Shown one piece after another: positions 1 to 8,678 of a stretch of 64,000 nucleotides of DNA. The notes beneath the pieces were generated by a model. The model worked only from the letters and a program-made list of their open reading frames with translations, did not search any database and was not told the origin of the DNA. Origin of the DNA: Propionivibrio sp. (GTDB lineage Bacteria; Pseudomonadota; Gammaproteobacteria; Burkholderiales; Rhodocyclaceae); NCBI GenBank assembly GCA_016705685.1, contig JADJLB010000010.1:124001-188000 (forward strand). The letters are read 5' to 3'. Numbering within the stretch: position 1 is the stretch's first letter; each line of letters opens with the position of its first letter. The translations under genes and the position numbers were made by a program.

Positions 1-2
1 AA

Positions 3-590
3 ATCCGTCGCCTGCGGACAAAGTATCCTGAGGTTCCATTGTATGTCGTCGTCGAGGACTTATGCGCCTCTGGCGGGTATTACATTGCCTCTGCCGCAGA
101 CAAGATTTTCGTCGATAAGGCCAGTATCGTCGGCTCGATCGGGGTATTGATGGACGGGTTCGGATTTACCGGGACCATGGACAAACTCGGCGTCGAACGC
201 CGTCTATTGACGGCCGGGGCAAACAAGGGATTCCTGGATCCCTTCTCTCCACAGGACGAAAAGCAGAAAGCCCATGCTCAGCTTCTGCTCGGCGAAATTC
301 ACCAGCAATTCATAGAGGTGGTTCGTAACGGGCGGGGAAAGCGACTCAAGGAAACGCCCGAGATGTTCTCCGGGCTGATGTGGACCGGCAGTCAGAGCAT
401 CGCCTTGGGACTCGCCGACGATTTCGGAACGGTGGATTCAGTGGCCAGGGACTTGATCAAGGCTGAAACCGTACTTGACTACTCGGTAAAAGAGAACATC
501 GCCGAACGTTTTGCCAAGCGCCTAGGTGCGGAAATGGGTCAAAGCATCGTATTCCGCTTATTTGGTGGCAACCGGACGGGGTTCCATTAG
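3..590 (+). CDS. sppA: Signal peptide peptidase SppA, S49 family (C-terminal part, 5' end outside window)
   Basis: Membrane-bound serine protease that degrades signal peptides left after secretion. The reading frame is already open at base 3, so the N-terminal membrane anchor lies upstream of the window. The S49 signature CASGGYYIA is visible, with the nucleophile Ser at fragment residue 23 (bases 69-71). A Lys at fragment residue 75 (GANKGFLDPF) fits the general-base Lys of the Ser/Lys dyad. The 195 visible residues match the C-terminal half of short (about 320-residue) bacterial SppA proteins. It is convergent with the methyltransferase gene at 632. Confidence 0.9.
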   Translation: MRRLRTKYPEVPLYVVVEDLCASGGYYIASAADKIFVDKASIVGSIGVLMDGFGFTGTMDKLGVERRLLTAGANKGFLDPFSPQDEKQKAHAQLLLGEIHQQFIEVVRNGRGKRLKETPEMFSGLMWTGSQSIALGLADDFGTVDSVARDLIKAETVLDYSVKENIAERFAKRLGAEMGQSIVFRLFGGNRTGFH

Positions 591-631
591 AAGAGAGGCC
601 ACTCGATACTTCGCAGGCGTTCTGCTTTCCT

Positions 632-1351
632 TTACGCCTGGATCAAGAACACCGAAGGGCGACGCTCCAGGTTCGGAATCCCCTGTTTACGCCATTCAGC
701 CTGAGTTCGCGTGGTGATGCACTCGGTATGGAGTGTGAGGTCAGTGGCAACGCAAATTTTCGTATCAGCCGCACAATTCTTGATCAGCGCCTCGAGCATC
801 TGGCGATTGCGATAGGGGGTTTCGATGAAGATCTGCGTCCTTTTTCCCCGACGCGAGTCCTGTTCAAGTTCAAGAATGGTTTTTTGAAGCTGCTCGCCAT
901 TTTTTGGCAAATATCCGTGGAAAGCGAAGTTCTGGCCTGACAAACCTGAACCCATCAATGCGAGGAGAATGGACGAAGGCCCAATCATCGGATAAACGGG
1001 GATACCCGAAAGATGCGCCAAGGCAACCAGACTGGCCCCAGGGTCCGCCACGGCCGGGCAACCCGCCTCGGAAATCAATCCAACGTCACTGCCGGCATGA
1101 AGTGGCGTCAACAGGTCCGGCAACATCGTGTGCGAGGTGTGCTCATTGAGTTCGCAAATCTCGATTTGCTGCAAGGGCGTATCTGAAGGTAATGACTTTA
1201 GAAAAGCTCGAGCCGACTTGGCATTCTCGGCAATGAAGTGCGTCAGACTCTTGGCACGATTCTGAACCGCCGACGGCAAGACGATGTCGGCCGGCACCGG
1301 CCCGAGCGGGACCGGGATTAGAAACAAGCGGCCTTTTCTAATATTTAACAT
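632..1351 (-). CDS. SAM-dependent methyltransferase, RsmI-like tetrapyrrole methylase family
   Basis: A 239-residue protein of the COG0313 (RsmI/YraL) fold. The N-terminus FLIPVPLG and the central stretch VGLISEAGCPAVADPG are the family's SAM-binding motifs, followed by GPSSILLALMGSG. It is shorter than true RsmI (about 280 residues) and lacks its C-terminal extension, so it is probably the paralogue often found beside maf and sppA rather than the 16S rRNA C1402 enzyme. The substrate is unknown. It follows maf on the minus strand with only 24 bases between and probably shares its transcript. An AT-rich inverted repeat lies in that gap. Confidence 0.8.
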   Translation of the reverse strand: MLNIRKGRLFLIPVPLGPVPADIVLPSAVQNRAKSLTHFIAENAKSARAFLKSLPSDTPLQQIEICELNEHTSHTMLPDLLTPLHAGSDVGLISEAGCPAVADPGASLVALAHLSGIPVYPMIGPSSILLALMGSGLSGQNFAFHGYLPKNGEQLQKTILELEQDSRRGKRTQIFIETPYRNRQMLEALIKNCAADTKICVATDLTLHTECITTRTQAEWRKQGIPNLERRPSVFLIQA

Positions 1352-1355
1352 TAAG

Positions 1356-1387
1356 TTTGTAATATATAATATTGTTTATATTACAAA
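1356..1387. repeat. AT-rich perfect inverted repeat between maf and the methyltransferase gene
   Basis: TTTGTAATATA at 1356-1366 is exactly reverse-complemented at 1377-1387, with a 10-base spacer. It covers the maf stop codon and lies just upstream of the methyltransferase start (minus strand). The surrounding 60 bases are strikingly AT-rich for this genome. It could be a hairpin that sets expression of the second gene, or a protein-binding palindrome. Confidence 0.6.
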
Positions 1388-1960
1388 TACTTTTTCATTT
1401 CTTAAAAATTCACAAAGCGTGATCAAGGGTAAGCCAATCAGTGCGTTAGGGTCCTCCCCTTCAAGTTTGGCGATGAGGGAAATCCCCAGACCTTCGGACT
1501 TCGCACTGCCTGCGCAAGCAAAGGGTTTTTCCTTGTGAACGTAATTTTCAATCTCATTATCCGTCAAACGCCTGAATGTGACCCAGGTTGGCACGCCGCG
1601 TATTTGGATTTTTCCTGTTGAGGTATTGAGCAGACACAACCCGGTGCAAAAATTGATCGTATGCCCGCGCATGGCTTTCAACTGCTTGACGGCGTTATCG
1701 TGGGTGCCCGGTTTGCCGAAAACCTGACCGCCAAGAAAGGCAACCTGGTCGCTGCCAATGATCAGTGCGCCCGGATGTTGACTGGCGACTGCACGTGCCT
1801 TGGCTTCCGATAGACGCAACGCCGTTTCCCCCGGCGCCTCGTCATGTCGAGCGGTTTCGTCGGTGTCAGGGTTGGCCGTTTCAAAGGGCAAACCCAGTCG
1901 AGCCAACAGGTCGCGTCTGAACGGGGAGGTCGAAGCGAGAACGATCGGGGGACTTGACAT
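1376..1960 (-). CDS. maf: Maf-like nucleotide pyrophosphatase (YceF type)
   Basis: Hydrolyses non-canonical nucleoside triphosphates to monophosphates; the YceF subgroup acts on 7-methyl-GTP. The start at 1960 gives [16 protein letters not shown], the standard N-terminus of the family; the open frame extends 15 codons upstream but that addition ([11 protein letters not shown]...) is not family-like. LIIGSDQVA and the [12 protein letters not shown] segment are the conserved active-site regions. Length is 194 residues, as expected. It is divergent from yceD and followed by the RsmI-like gene. The exact substrate is inferred from the subgroup. Confidence 0.88.
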   Translation of the reverse strand: MSSPPIVLASTSPFRRDLLARLGLPFETANPDTDETARHDEAPGETALRLSEAKARAVASQHPGALIIGSDQVAFLGGQVFGKPGTHDNAVKQLKAMRGHTINFCTGLCLLNTSTGKIQIRGVPTWVTFRRLTDNEIENYVHKEKPFACAGSAKSEGLGISLIAKLEGEDPNALIGLPLITLCEFLRNEKVFVI

Positions 1961-2038
1961 GACGATAACCACAAAAAAGTATTCATTTTCACGTGGATAT
2001 AGCACATCGATAAACCCGCATTCGATTGCAATGCCACT

Positions 2039-2066
2039 TTGACTTCGAAACCCAAAAATAATATCA
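2039..2066 (+). promoter_or_regulatory. Possible sigma70 promoter for yceD-rpmF
   Basis: TTGACT at 2039-2044 is followed by AT-rich sequence containing AATATC at 2061-2066 with 16-base spacing (TAATAT at 2059 would give only 14). It lies in the divergent gap between maf and yceD, ten bases before the yceD start. The match at -10 is weak, and the start would leave almost no leader. Confidence 0.3.
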
Positions 2067-2076
2067 TGCGCCCCTT

Positions 2077-2568
2077 ATGCCGCAACGGATTGTTATTGAC
2101 AGTCTGGTTTTTGTCCGGGAAGCAAGCTCGCTGCAAGGTAAATTGCTGATCGCCGACCTGACTCGAATTCTCGACAAACTCGTCGACTCGACGGGTTATA
2201 TCAGCTTTCAGGTGATGGGCAGGTTCAGCCCGCGCAACAGGCCTCAATTGTTGCTGCAATTGCATGGCGTTTTGTCTGTTTGCTGTCAGCGCTGCCTTGA
2301 GGGAATCGACTACCCGCTCGAGGTATCCAGCGTGCTTGAATTGGTCGATGACGATGAAGATTTGACGCAGGAGGAGATTGAAGATGATTCACTCGATTTT
2401 CTTCCGGCACAAGAGGAACTCGATGTTGTTGCGTTGATTGAAGATGAAATCATTCTTGATCTACCTTCGGCGCCGCGTCATGAAATGTGTTCTTTGCCCG
2501 AAATGAGTCACGGAAATGGTTATGCCTCACCTTTTTCTGCGCTGAAGAGCTACAAGGGCAAAGCATAG
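2077..2568 (+). CDS. yceD: YceD family protein (DUF177), 23S rRNA accumulation factor
   Basis: A 163-residue protein of the DUF177 family, which lies directly upstream of rpmF in most bacteria and is linked to 23S rRNA accumulation. The paired cysteines in CCQRCLEG (about residues 69-72) and the acidic stretch following them are typical. The C-terminal part normally carries a Cys-rich CSLPEMSHG-like motif, also present here. The start ATG at 2077 is the first in frame after the divergent gap. rpmF begins 24 bases after its stop, so both are probably on one transcript. Confidence 0.87.
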   Translation: MPQRIVIDSLVFVREASSLQGKLLIADLTRILDKLVDSTGYISFQVMGRFSPRNRPQLLLQLHGVLSVCCQRCLEGIDYPLEVSSVLELVDDDEDLTQEEIEDDSLDFLPAQEELDVVALIEDEIILDLPSAPRHEMCSLPEMSHGNGYASPFSALKSYKGKA

Positions 2569-2592
2569 TGAATTTGATATCTGGAGTAATTT

Positions 2593-2772
2593 ATGGCCGT
2601 TCAACAGAACAAGAAATCCCCTTCCAAGCGTGGCATGCATCGCGCACACGATTTTCTAAACAACCCACCACTGGCTATTGAGCCGACGACCGGTGAAGTG
2701 CATCTGCGACACCACGTCAGCCCTTCCGGCTATTACCGTGGAAAGAAGGTCACCAAGGGTACAGGCGAGTAA
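2593..2772 (+). CDS. rpmF: 50S ribosomal protein L32
   Basis: A 59-residue basic protein beginning [17 protein letters not shown], the hallmark L32 N-terminus, and ending [11 protein letters not shown]. Length equals the family norm. The preceding bases give GGAGTAATTT, a good ribosome binding site. It sits between yceD and plsX as in most proteobacteria. It lacks the four cysteines of zinc-binding L32 forms, as is usual in proteobacteria. A strong hairpin with a T-rich tail follows, so transcription into plsX may be reduced here. Confidence 0.96.
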   Translation: MAVQQNKKSPSKRGMHRAHDFLNNPPLAIEPTTGEVHLRHHVSPSGYYRGKKVTKGTGE

Positions 2773-2785
2773 GGTTCCAGGACTG

Positions 2786-2829
2786 GGCAGGCAATTCCCC
2801 GTGGTGGGGGTTTGCCTGCCTTTTCTTTT
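2786..2829 (+). terminator. Terminator or attenuator hairpin between rpmF and plsX
   Basis: GGCAGGCAA at 2786-2794 pairs with TTGCCTGCC at 2812-2820, and an inner CCCC/GGGG pairs within the loop. The 3' arm runs straight into TTTTCTTTT (2821-2829). This is a long GC-rich stem followed by a T tract, 13 bases before the plsX start. Confidence 0.7.
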
Positions 2830-2841
2830 GCCTCTCAAAGA

Positions 2842-3855
2842 ATGACTGTTACTGTCGCCATCGACTGCATGGGCGGAGACCATGGCCCCGCGGTCACAGT
2901 GCACGCTGCGCTGGATTTCGTTAGGAATCAGCAAGATGTGTGCGTGATCCTGGTTGGCGTCGAGGAGAAGATCCGCCCTCTACTGGCCAACACCTACCAC
3001 AGTCGCATTACTGTCCGTCACGCCAGCGAGATCGTGGCGATGGATGAGTCGCCGGCATTGGCCTTGCGTAACAAGAAGGACTCGTCAATGCGCGTTGCCA
3101 TCAACCTTGTCAAGAATGGTGAAGCGGATGCCTGCGTTTCTGCCGGCAATACCGGCGCGTTGATGGCCATTTCACGGTTTGTCCTCAAGATGCTTCCAGG
3201 CATCGATCGGCCAGCGATCTGCGCCATCCTTCCCACGGCCAAAGGTCATTCGCATGTACTCGATCTGGGAGCCAACGTCGATTGCAGCCCTGAACATCTT
3301 CTGCAATTCGGCATCATGGGTGCCTCGTTGGTTTCCGCCATCGAGCACAAGGACCGGCCGTCGGTCGGGATTCTCAATATCGGCGCGGAAGACATCAAGG
3401 GAAATGAAGTCGTCAAGCGCGCTGCGGAACTGCTCAAGGAATCCGGCCTGAATTTTATCGGCAATGTGGAGGGCGATGGAATTTACAAAGGGGAGGCCGA
3501 AGTGGTTGTTTGCGATGGTTTTGTCGGCAATGTCGCACTCAAGGCATCCGAAGGCTTGGCACAGATGCTCGCGGCTTTCCTGCGGCAGGAATTCAAGCGT
3601 AATCTGCTGACCAAACTTGTCGCCCTGATTGCCATTCCGGTGCTGAACAACTTCAAAAAGCGTGTCGATCATAGACGCTACAATGGCGCCACGCTGCTCG
3701 GCCTAAAGGGCATTGTCGTCAAGAGTCATGGTTCCGCCGATGTGTTTTCGTTTACCAATGCACTTGCACGCGCAGCAGAAGAAGCCAGAACCGGAGTTTT
3801 GTCACGCATCACCGAACGCGTCGCATTGCAACAACCCTCGCAGGAGATTTCATAG
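2842..3855 (+). CDS. plsX: Phosphate acyltransferase PlsX
   Basis: Converts acyl-ACP to acyl-phosphate for phospholipid synthesis at the membrane. The start at 2842 gives [16 protein letters not shown], the conserved N-terminus; the ten upstream codons in the frame lie inside the terminator tail and are not used. The segment [11 protein letters not shown] and the stretch [20 protein letters not shown] are PlsX hallmarks. The protein is 337 residues, normal length. The stop is one base from the fabH start, so the two are co-translated. Confidence 0.95.
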   Translation: MTVTVAIDCMGGDHGPAVTVHAALDFVRNQQDVCVILVGVEEKIRPLLANTYHSRITVRHASEIVAMDESPALALRNKKDSSMRVAINLVKNGEADACVSAGNTGALMAISRFVLKMLPGIDRPAICAILPTAKGHSHVLDLGANVDCSPEHLLQFGIMGASLVSAIEHKDRPSVGILNIGAEDIKGNEVVKRAAELLKESGLNFIGNVEGDGIYKGEAEVVVCDGFVGNVALKASEGLAQMLAAFLRQEFKRNLLTKLVALIAIPVLNNFKKRVDHRRYNGATLLGLKGIVVKSHGSADVFSFTNALARAAEEARTGVLSRITERVALQQPSQEIS

Positions 3856-3856
3856 C

Positions 3857-4816
3857 ATGTTTGCCCGCATCGCAGGAGTAGGCAGTTATCTGCCCGGACA
3901 GCCTGTCAGCAATACCGATCTCATTAAACGGGGGGTCGAAACAGATGACGAATGGATCTTCAGCCGAACGGGTATCAAGACACGCCATCTCGCCGAAACC
4001 AATTGCACAGCCAGCGATCTGGCGCTGGAAGCCAGCCGACGCGCGCTGACTGCGGCAGGTATCGAAGCTGATCAACTCGATCTGATAATCCTGGCGACCT
4101 CGACGCCAGATTTCATCTTCCCGAGCACAGCTTGCCTGTTGCAGGCAAAACTGGGAAATCATGGTGCCATGGCCTTCGATGTTCAGGCTGTTTGCAGCGG
4201 ATTTGTCTACGCCTTGAGCGTTGCCGAAAAATTCATTCGTTCCGGCAGCCACAAGAAAGCATTGGTTGTCGGTGCGGAAGTGTTTTCTCGGATACTTGAT
4301 TGGGAAGACCGCACGACCTGCGTGCTGTTCGGCGATGGGGCTGGCGCTGTCGTTCTGGAAGCCTCTGAAACTCCTGGTATTTTGGCTACCGCGGCCCACG
4401 CTGATGGTTCGCACCACGGCATCCTGTCGGTACCTGGCAGTGTGTGTCGTGGAAAAGTCATCGGCGATCCCTTTCTACGGATGGATGGGCAGGCAGTATT
4501 CAAGTTCGCCGTCCGTGTGCTGACCGATGTGGCAAAGGAGTGTTGCGAAGCCGCCGGCATGTCTTCCTCTGAAGTCGACTGGGTGATTCCACATCAGGCC
4601 AATATCCGAATCATCGAATCGACGGCCAAGAAACTGGGCATGGGGATGGAAAAATTCATTGTGACGGTCGACCACCACGGGAATACCTCCGCTGCATCCA
4701 TCCCGCTGGCACTCGATGTGGCGGTTCGCGATGGGCGCATTCAACGCGGACATAAGGTCATGCTCGAAGGTGTTGGTGGCGGTTTTACCTGGGCCGCAGT
4801 CTTGCTTGAATTCTAG
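3857..4816 (+). CDS. fabH: 3-oxoacyl-ACP synthase III (KAS III)
   Basis: Starts fatty-acid synthesis by condensing acetyl-CoA with malonyl-ACP. At 319 residues it has the KAS III catalytic triad Cys113 (AVCSGF), His246 (IPHQANIR) and Asn276 (HGNTSAAS), and the [11 protein letters not shown]-terminus. The start at 3857, one base after the plsX stop, gives [14 protein letters not shown], the family N-terminus; the longer frame upstream overlaps plsX and is rejected. It is second in the plsX-fabHDG run. Confidence 0.97.
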   Translation: MFARIAGVGSYLPGQPVSNTDLIKRGVETDDEWIFSRTGIKTRHLAETNCTASDLALEASRRALTAAGIEADQLDLIILATSTPDFIFPSTACLLQAKLGNHGAMAFDVQAVCSGFVYALSVAEKFIRSGSHKKALVVGAEVFSRILDWEDRTTCVLFGDGAGAVVLEASETPGILATAAHADGSHHGILSVPGSVCRGKVIGDPFLRMDGQAVFKFAVRVLTDVAKECCEAAGMSSSEVDWVIPHQANIRIIESTAKKLGMGMEKFIVTVDHHGNTSAASIPLALDVAVRDGRIQRGHKVMLEGVGGGFTWAAVLLEF

Positions 4817-4827
4817 AAGGAACAGTC

Positions 4828-5769
4828 ATGGCATTTGCTTTCGTTTTCCCCGGACAAGGGTCGCAGTCAGTTGGCATGATGGCCGCTTACGGTGACGCTG
4901 CGGTTGTGCGCGCCACATTCGATGAAGCATCGGCCACACTCGGACAAGATCTCTGGGCATTATTATCAGAGGGTCCAGCCGAAGCATTGGCGCAAACCGT
5001 CAACACCCAACCGATCATGCTGACTGCCGGAGTTGCCGCCTATCGCTTGTGGCTGGACAAAGGTGGCCGGCATCCTGCTGTCGTCGCCGGACACAGCCTC
5101 GGAGAATATTCGGCGCTGGTTGTCGCTGGAGTCATTGCCTTCAAGGATGCCGTTCCACTCGTTCGTCTTCGTGCTTCGGCGATGCAGGAGGCGGTGCCTG
5201 TCGGTACAGGCGCGATGGCGGCCATCATGAACCTTGACGACGACAAGATTCGCGAAGCTTGTGTCGAAGCTATGACTGAATTAGGGAATGGCGAGGTCGT
5301 TGAGCGGGTTAATTTCAATGCCCCAGGCCAAACAGTTATTGCCGGCAGCAAGGCTGCCGTGGAACGGGCCTGCGAAGGCTGTAAAGCGCGCGGCGCCAAA
5401 CGCGCCTTGCTATTACCGGTTTCTGCGCCCTTCCATTCCTCGCTAATTCGGCCAGCAGCCGAAAAACTGAGCGCCCGTCTGGCCGAACTGGACTTTGCTG
5501 CGCCGAAAATTCCGATGATCAACAATGTTGACGTTGTCATCGAATTGGATCCCGCAAAAATAAAGGATGCACTGATCCGGCAGGCATTCTCGCCAGTGCG
5601 CTGGGTCGAAACGGTGCAAAAAATCGCGGCAATGGGTATTGCAACCGTCGCCGAGTGTGGCCCGGGGAAAGTATTGGCCGGACTTACAAAACGTTGCTCC
5701 GACGGGCTGAGCAGCCTTGCTCTGGCCGACTTGGCGGCGATTGAAACGGCTATCCCGACACTGGAGTAA
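4828..5769 (+). CDS. fabD: Malonyl-CoA:ACP transacylase
   Basis: Transfers malonyl groups from CoA to ACP, supplying FabH and FabF. The 313-residue protein begins MAFAFVFPGQGSQSVGM. It has the nucleophile Ser90 in GHSLGEYSAL and the catalytic His203 in SAPFHSSL. A clear ribosome binding site (AGAAGGAA) precedes the start, 11 bases after the fabH stop, and fabG begins 7 bases after its own stop. Confidence 0.97.
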   Translation: MAFAFVFPGQGSQSVGMMAAYGDAAVVRATFDEASATLGQDLWALLSEGPAEALAQTVNTQPIMLTAGVAAYRLWLDKGGRHPAVVAGHSLGEYSALVVAGVIAFKDAVPLVRLRASAMQEAVPVGTGAMAAIMNLDDDKIREACVEAMTELGNGEVVERVNFNAPGQTVIAGSKAAVERACEGCKARGAKRALLLPVSAPFHSSLIRPAAEKLSARLAELDFAAPKIPMINNVDVVIELDPAKIKDALIRQAFSPVRWVETVQKIAAMGIATVAECGPGKVLAGLTKRCSDGLSSLALADLAAIETAIPTLE

Positions 5770-5776
5770 GTGGGAT

Positions 5777-6517
5777 ATGCTCAACGGACAAACCGCGCTC
5801 GTTACCGGCGCCTCACGCGGAATCGGACACGCCATTGCGCTCGAACTGGGGAAGATGGGTGCCAGAGTCATTGGTACGGCCACCAGCAGCGAGGGTGCGG
5901 CGACGATCTCGCGGTACCTCGAAGCGGCCAACATCGGCGGAGAAGGCACAGTCCTGGAAGTGCGCGACCAGCCGCAGGTTGAGGCGCTGATTGCGCATGC
6001 CGAAAAGAGATATGGTCCGGTTTCAATTCTGGTCAACAATGCCGGAATCACGCGAGACAACCTTTCGATGCGCATGAAGGACAATGAGTGGGATGAGGTT
6101 CTCGATATCAATCTGAAAGGCGTGTTCCGTTTGTCCAAAGCCGTGATGCGCGGCATGATGAAGGCGCGTCAGGGTCGTATCGTCAACATCACGTCGGTAG
6201 TGGGTCATTCAGGCAATCCAGGCCAGGCTAATTACGGCGCGGCCAAGGCAGGGGTGGCCGGCCTGTCGCGCTCGCTGGCGCGAGAATTAGGGAGCCGTAA
6301 CATCACGGTGAACTGCGTCGCTCCGGGGCTTATAGACACCGACATGACGAAGCATTTGGATGAAGCACACCGGACGGCCCTGGTGGCCGCCATCCCGCTT
6401 GGTCGTCTCGGTTCGCCCGAAGACGTGGCAGCGGCCGTTGGTTTTTTGGTTTCGCCTGCTGCTGCCTACATTACCGGGGTAACAATACACGTCAATGGCG
6501 GCATGTATATGGATTGA
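5777..6517 (+). CDS. fabG: 3-oxoacyl-ACP reductase
   Basis: NADPH-dependent reductase of the elongation cycle, short-chain dehydrogenase fold. At 246 residues it has the cofactor loop TGASRGIG (residues 10-17), NNAG (87-90) and the catalytic Ser140, Tyr153 and Lys157 (YGAAK). The C-terminus ITGVTIHVNGGMYMD is typical. The start at 5777 gives MLNGQTALVTG; the open frame extends 20 codons upstream into fabD but that part is not conserved. Confidence 0.97.
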   Translation: MLNGQTALVTGASRGIGHAIALELGKMGARVIGTATSSEGAATISRYLEAANIGGEGTVLEVRDQPQVEALIAHAEKRYGPVSILVNNAGITRDNLSMRMKDNEWDEVLDINLKGVFRLSKAVMRGMMKARQGRIVNITSVVGHSGNPGQANYGAAKAGVAGLSRSLARELGSRNITVNCVAPGLIDTDMTKHLDEAHRTALVAAIPLGRLGSPEDVAAAVGFLVSPAAAYITGVTIHVNGGMYMD

Positions 6518-6562
6518 CAACTCAGCGGAACGCGGGCCAGGACAACCGGCTCATCCGCTTAG

Positions 6563-6591
6563 TTGGTAAGAGCCGGTCATTTTGGTAGAAT
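6563..6591 (+). promoter_or_regulatory. Predicted sigma70 promoter for acpP
   Basis: TTGGTA (6563-6568) and TAGAAT (6586-6591) are separated by 17 bases, 45 bases before the acpP start. A weak hairpin (ACCGGCTC 6545-6552 with GAGCCGGT 6570-6577) overlaps the same 118-base gap. acpP commonly has its own strong promoter. Confidence 0.5.
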
Positions 6592-6635
6592 AGCCCGGTT
6601 TTGTTTCGTACATGAACCTTGGAAGGAGCACATAG

Positions 6636-6872
6636 ATGGAAAATATCGAACAGCGCGTCAGGAAAATTGTCGCAGAACAACTTGGCGTTAATGAAGCGGA
6701 TATCAAGAACGAATCCTCGTTTGTTGACGACCTTGGCGCGGACTCGTTGGATACCGTTGAACTCGTGATGGCACTCGAGGAAGAATTCGAGTGCGAGATT
6801 CCGGACGATGAAGCCGAGAAGATCACCAACGTTCAGCAAGCCATTGATTACATCCTGAGCCACAAAAAGTAA
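6636..6872 (+). CDS. acpP: Acyl carrier protein
   Basis: Small acidic carrier that holds the growing acyl chain on a phosphopantetheine arm. The 78-residue protein begins [12 protein letters not shown] and carries the attachment Ser37 in [10 protein letters not shown]. Length and charge are standard. A strong ribosome binding site (GGAAGGAG) precedes it. AcpS, which adds the arm, is encoded at 25813 in the same window. Confidence 0.98.
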   Translation: MENIEQRVRKIVAEQLGVNEADIKNESSFVDDLGADSLDTVELVMALEEEFECEIPDDEAEKITNVQQAIDYILSHKK

Positions 6873-6890
6873 TACGCCTGCGTAACATGG

Positions 6891-6921
6891 CTGCGGGGGG
6901 TGGCGTGGTGCTGCCCCGCAG
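6891..6921 (+). terminator. Hairpin between acpP and fabF (possible attenuator)
   Basis: CTGCGGGG at 6891-6898 pairs with CCCCGCAG at 6914-6921 around a 15-base loop, followed by the pyrimidine-rich GACTTCTTTCC. There is no long T tract, so it is more likely a partial terminator or a transcript-end stabiliser that lets acpP be expressed above fabF. Confidence 0.4.
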
Positions 6922-6983
6922 GACTTCTTTCCAAAACCATTTATCCCCGTCCAGCATTTTTTCTGTTTTCCCCGGAGACAAAT

Positions 6984-8222
6984 TTGACACGTCGCAGAGT
7001 CGTCATCACCGGCCTAGGAATTATTTCGCCGGTTGGTAATACCGTCGAACAAGCCTGGCAAAACATCCTCGCTGGACGCTCTGGAATAGACCGGATCACG
7101 CGCTTCGATGTTTCCTCATTTCCGGTACAAATTGCCGGCGAAGTCAAAGACTTCGATGTGACCCAGTACCTTCCCGCCAAGGATGCTCGGCGAATGGACA
7201 TATTTATCCATTACGGTATGGCGGCGGGCATTCAGGCGATCAAGGACGCTGGACTCGAAGCTCACCCCGACAATGCCGATCGGATTGGCGTGTCCATCGG
7301 TTCCGGCATTGGCGGCTTACCATTGATAGAGGCTACTCGCGATGAATTCGTGGCCTCTGGCGTGCGCAAGATTTCTCCTTTCTTTGTCCCCGGTTCGATC
7401 ATCAACATGATTTCTGGAAATTTGTCCATCATGTACGGTTATAAAGGGCCAAATATTGCCCTGGTCAGTGCCTGCTCGACGGGAACACACTGTATCGGCG
7501 ATGCCGGGCGACTCATCGAATACGGCGACGCCGACATCATGATCGCCGGTGGAGCCGAGTGCACCGTGTCGCCCCTCGGACTCGGTGGCTTTTGTGCGGC
7601 CCGTGCGTTATCAACACGTAATGATGATCCACAGACGGCAAGCCGACCCTGGGATAAGGACCGCGATGGTTTTGTGCTGGGCGAGGGGGCTGGCGTCTTG
7701 GTGCTCGAAGAGTACGAGCACGCCAAGGCGCGCGGCGCCAGAATCTATTGTGAATTGGCCGGTTTTGGAATGAGCGCCGACGCCAATCACATGACGGCGC
7801 CCTGCGAAGATGGCGAAGGCGCTGCGCGATGCATGACAATCGCACTACGAAATGCCCGCCTCAACGAGCAGGAGGTGCAATACCTCAATGCACACGGCAC
7901 TTCAACACCCCTGGGCGATAAAGCTGAAACCATTGCCGTAAAGCGTGCCTTTGGCGATCACGCCAAGAATTTGGTGGTCAATTCAACCAAGTCGATGACC
8001 GGTCACCTGCTGGGAGCCGCTGGTGGCATCGAGGCCATATTTTCAGTGTTGGCCATTCATGAGCAAGTTTCACCGCCGACCATCAATATCATCAATCAGG
8101 ATGAATTGTGCGATCTTGATTATTGTGCCAATGAGGCGCGCAACATGAAGATCGACGCGGCCATATCCAACTCTTTCGGCTTTGGCGGCACGAACGCCAC
8201 CGCGGCCTTCAAGCGGATCTAA
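6984..8222 (+). CDS. fabF: 3-oxoacyl-ACP synthase II (KAS II), TTG start
   Basis: Condensing enzyme of the elongation cycle. The protein has the catalytic Cys164 (SACSTGTH), His304 (NAHGTSTPLGD) and His341 (GHLLGAAGG). The start is taken as TTG at 6984: it gives MTRRRVVITGLG, is preceded by GGAG with 6-base spacing, and yields 412 residues, the usual length. The open frame continues upstream to 6900, but that segment overlaps the acpP-fabF hairpin and is not FabF-like. Confidence 0.95.
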   Translation: MTRRRVVITGLGIISPVGNTVEQAWQNILAGRSGIDRITRFDVSSFPVQIAGEVKDFDVTQYLPAKDARRMDIFIHYGMAAGIQAIKDAGLEAHPDNADRIGVSIGSGIGGLPLIEATRDEFVASGVRKISPFFVPGSIINMISGNLSIMYGYKGPNIALVSACSTGTHCIGDAGRLIEYGDADIMIAGGAECTVSPLGLGGFCAARALSTRNDDPQTASRPWDKDRDGFVLGEGAGVLVLEEYEHAKARGARIYCELAGFGMSADANHMTAPCEDGEGAARCMTIALRNARLNEQEVQYLNAHGTSTPLGDKAETIAVKRAFGDHAKNLVVNSTKSMTGHLLGAAGGIEAIFSVLAIHEQVSPPTINIINQDELCDLDYCANEARNMKIDAAISNSFGFGGTNATAAFKRI

Positions 8223-8239
8223 GCGACTCTGCCCATTCC

Positions 8240-8671
8240 GTGCGGTTCCCTGTTCTCATCGAACTGCATCGTTCATACCGGCTTTCGCTACTGCTCGTTC
8301 TGTTTCATATCGCTGCCTCAGCAAGCATCTTCGTTTTGCCTTGGCCGCTATTTCCTCGAACTGTGGCGCTGGCCCTTGTCGCCCTCTCGGCATGGCGCTC
8401 GCTGCGTCCGAGCGAAGTGGTCAATCTGTGCCTATCCGGGAAAGATCGTCTGGAATGCACGCTGAAGGACGGTACGCATTGTGAACCTGCCGTTTTGCCG
8501 GAGACCACGGTGTTCGCAGCCTTGATTGTACTAAGGCTGCGTTTTGGCGAAGGAAAGCGCACAAACAGTCTGGCGTTGCTGCCAGATCACATGTCAGCCG
8601 ATCAATTTCGGGTACTTCGTCTATGGCTGCGCTGGCATGCCGTTTCGACAATCGAAGCAAAATGGAACTGA
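8240..8671 (+). CDS. YgfX (CptA-like) family membrane protein, GTG start
   Basis: A 143-residue protein with a basic N-terminus and two close hydrophobic segments (about residues 15-48), followed by a soluble beta-rich part. This layout and the SYRLSLLLVLFHIAA start fit the YgfX family, described in E. coli as the membrane toxin-like partner of SdhE. No sdhE gene is adjacent. The GTG at 8240 follows the fabF stop by 17 bases. It converges with nadB, 7 bases away. The family call is moderate because the sequence diverges quickly. Confidence 0.6.
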   Translation: MRFPVLIELHRSYRLSLLLVLFHIAASASIFVLPWPLFPRTVALALVALSAWRSLRPSEVVNLCLSGKDRLECTLKDGTHCEPAVLPETTVFAALIVLRLRFGEGKRTNSLALLPDHMSADQFRVLRLWLRWHAVSTIEAKWN

Positions 8672-8678
8672 TAGAACT

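Noticed and set aside
6545..6577. Terminator after fabG
   Set aside because: The eight-base stem has a 17-base loop and no T tract, and it overlaps the better-supported acpP promoter.
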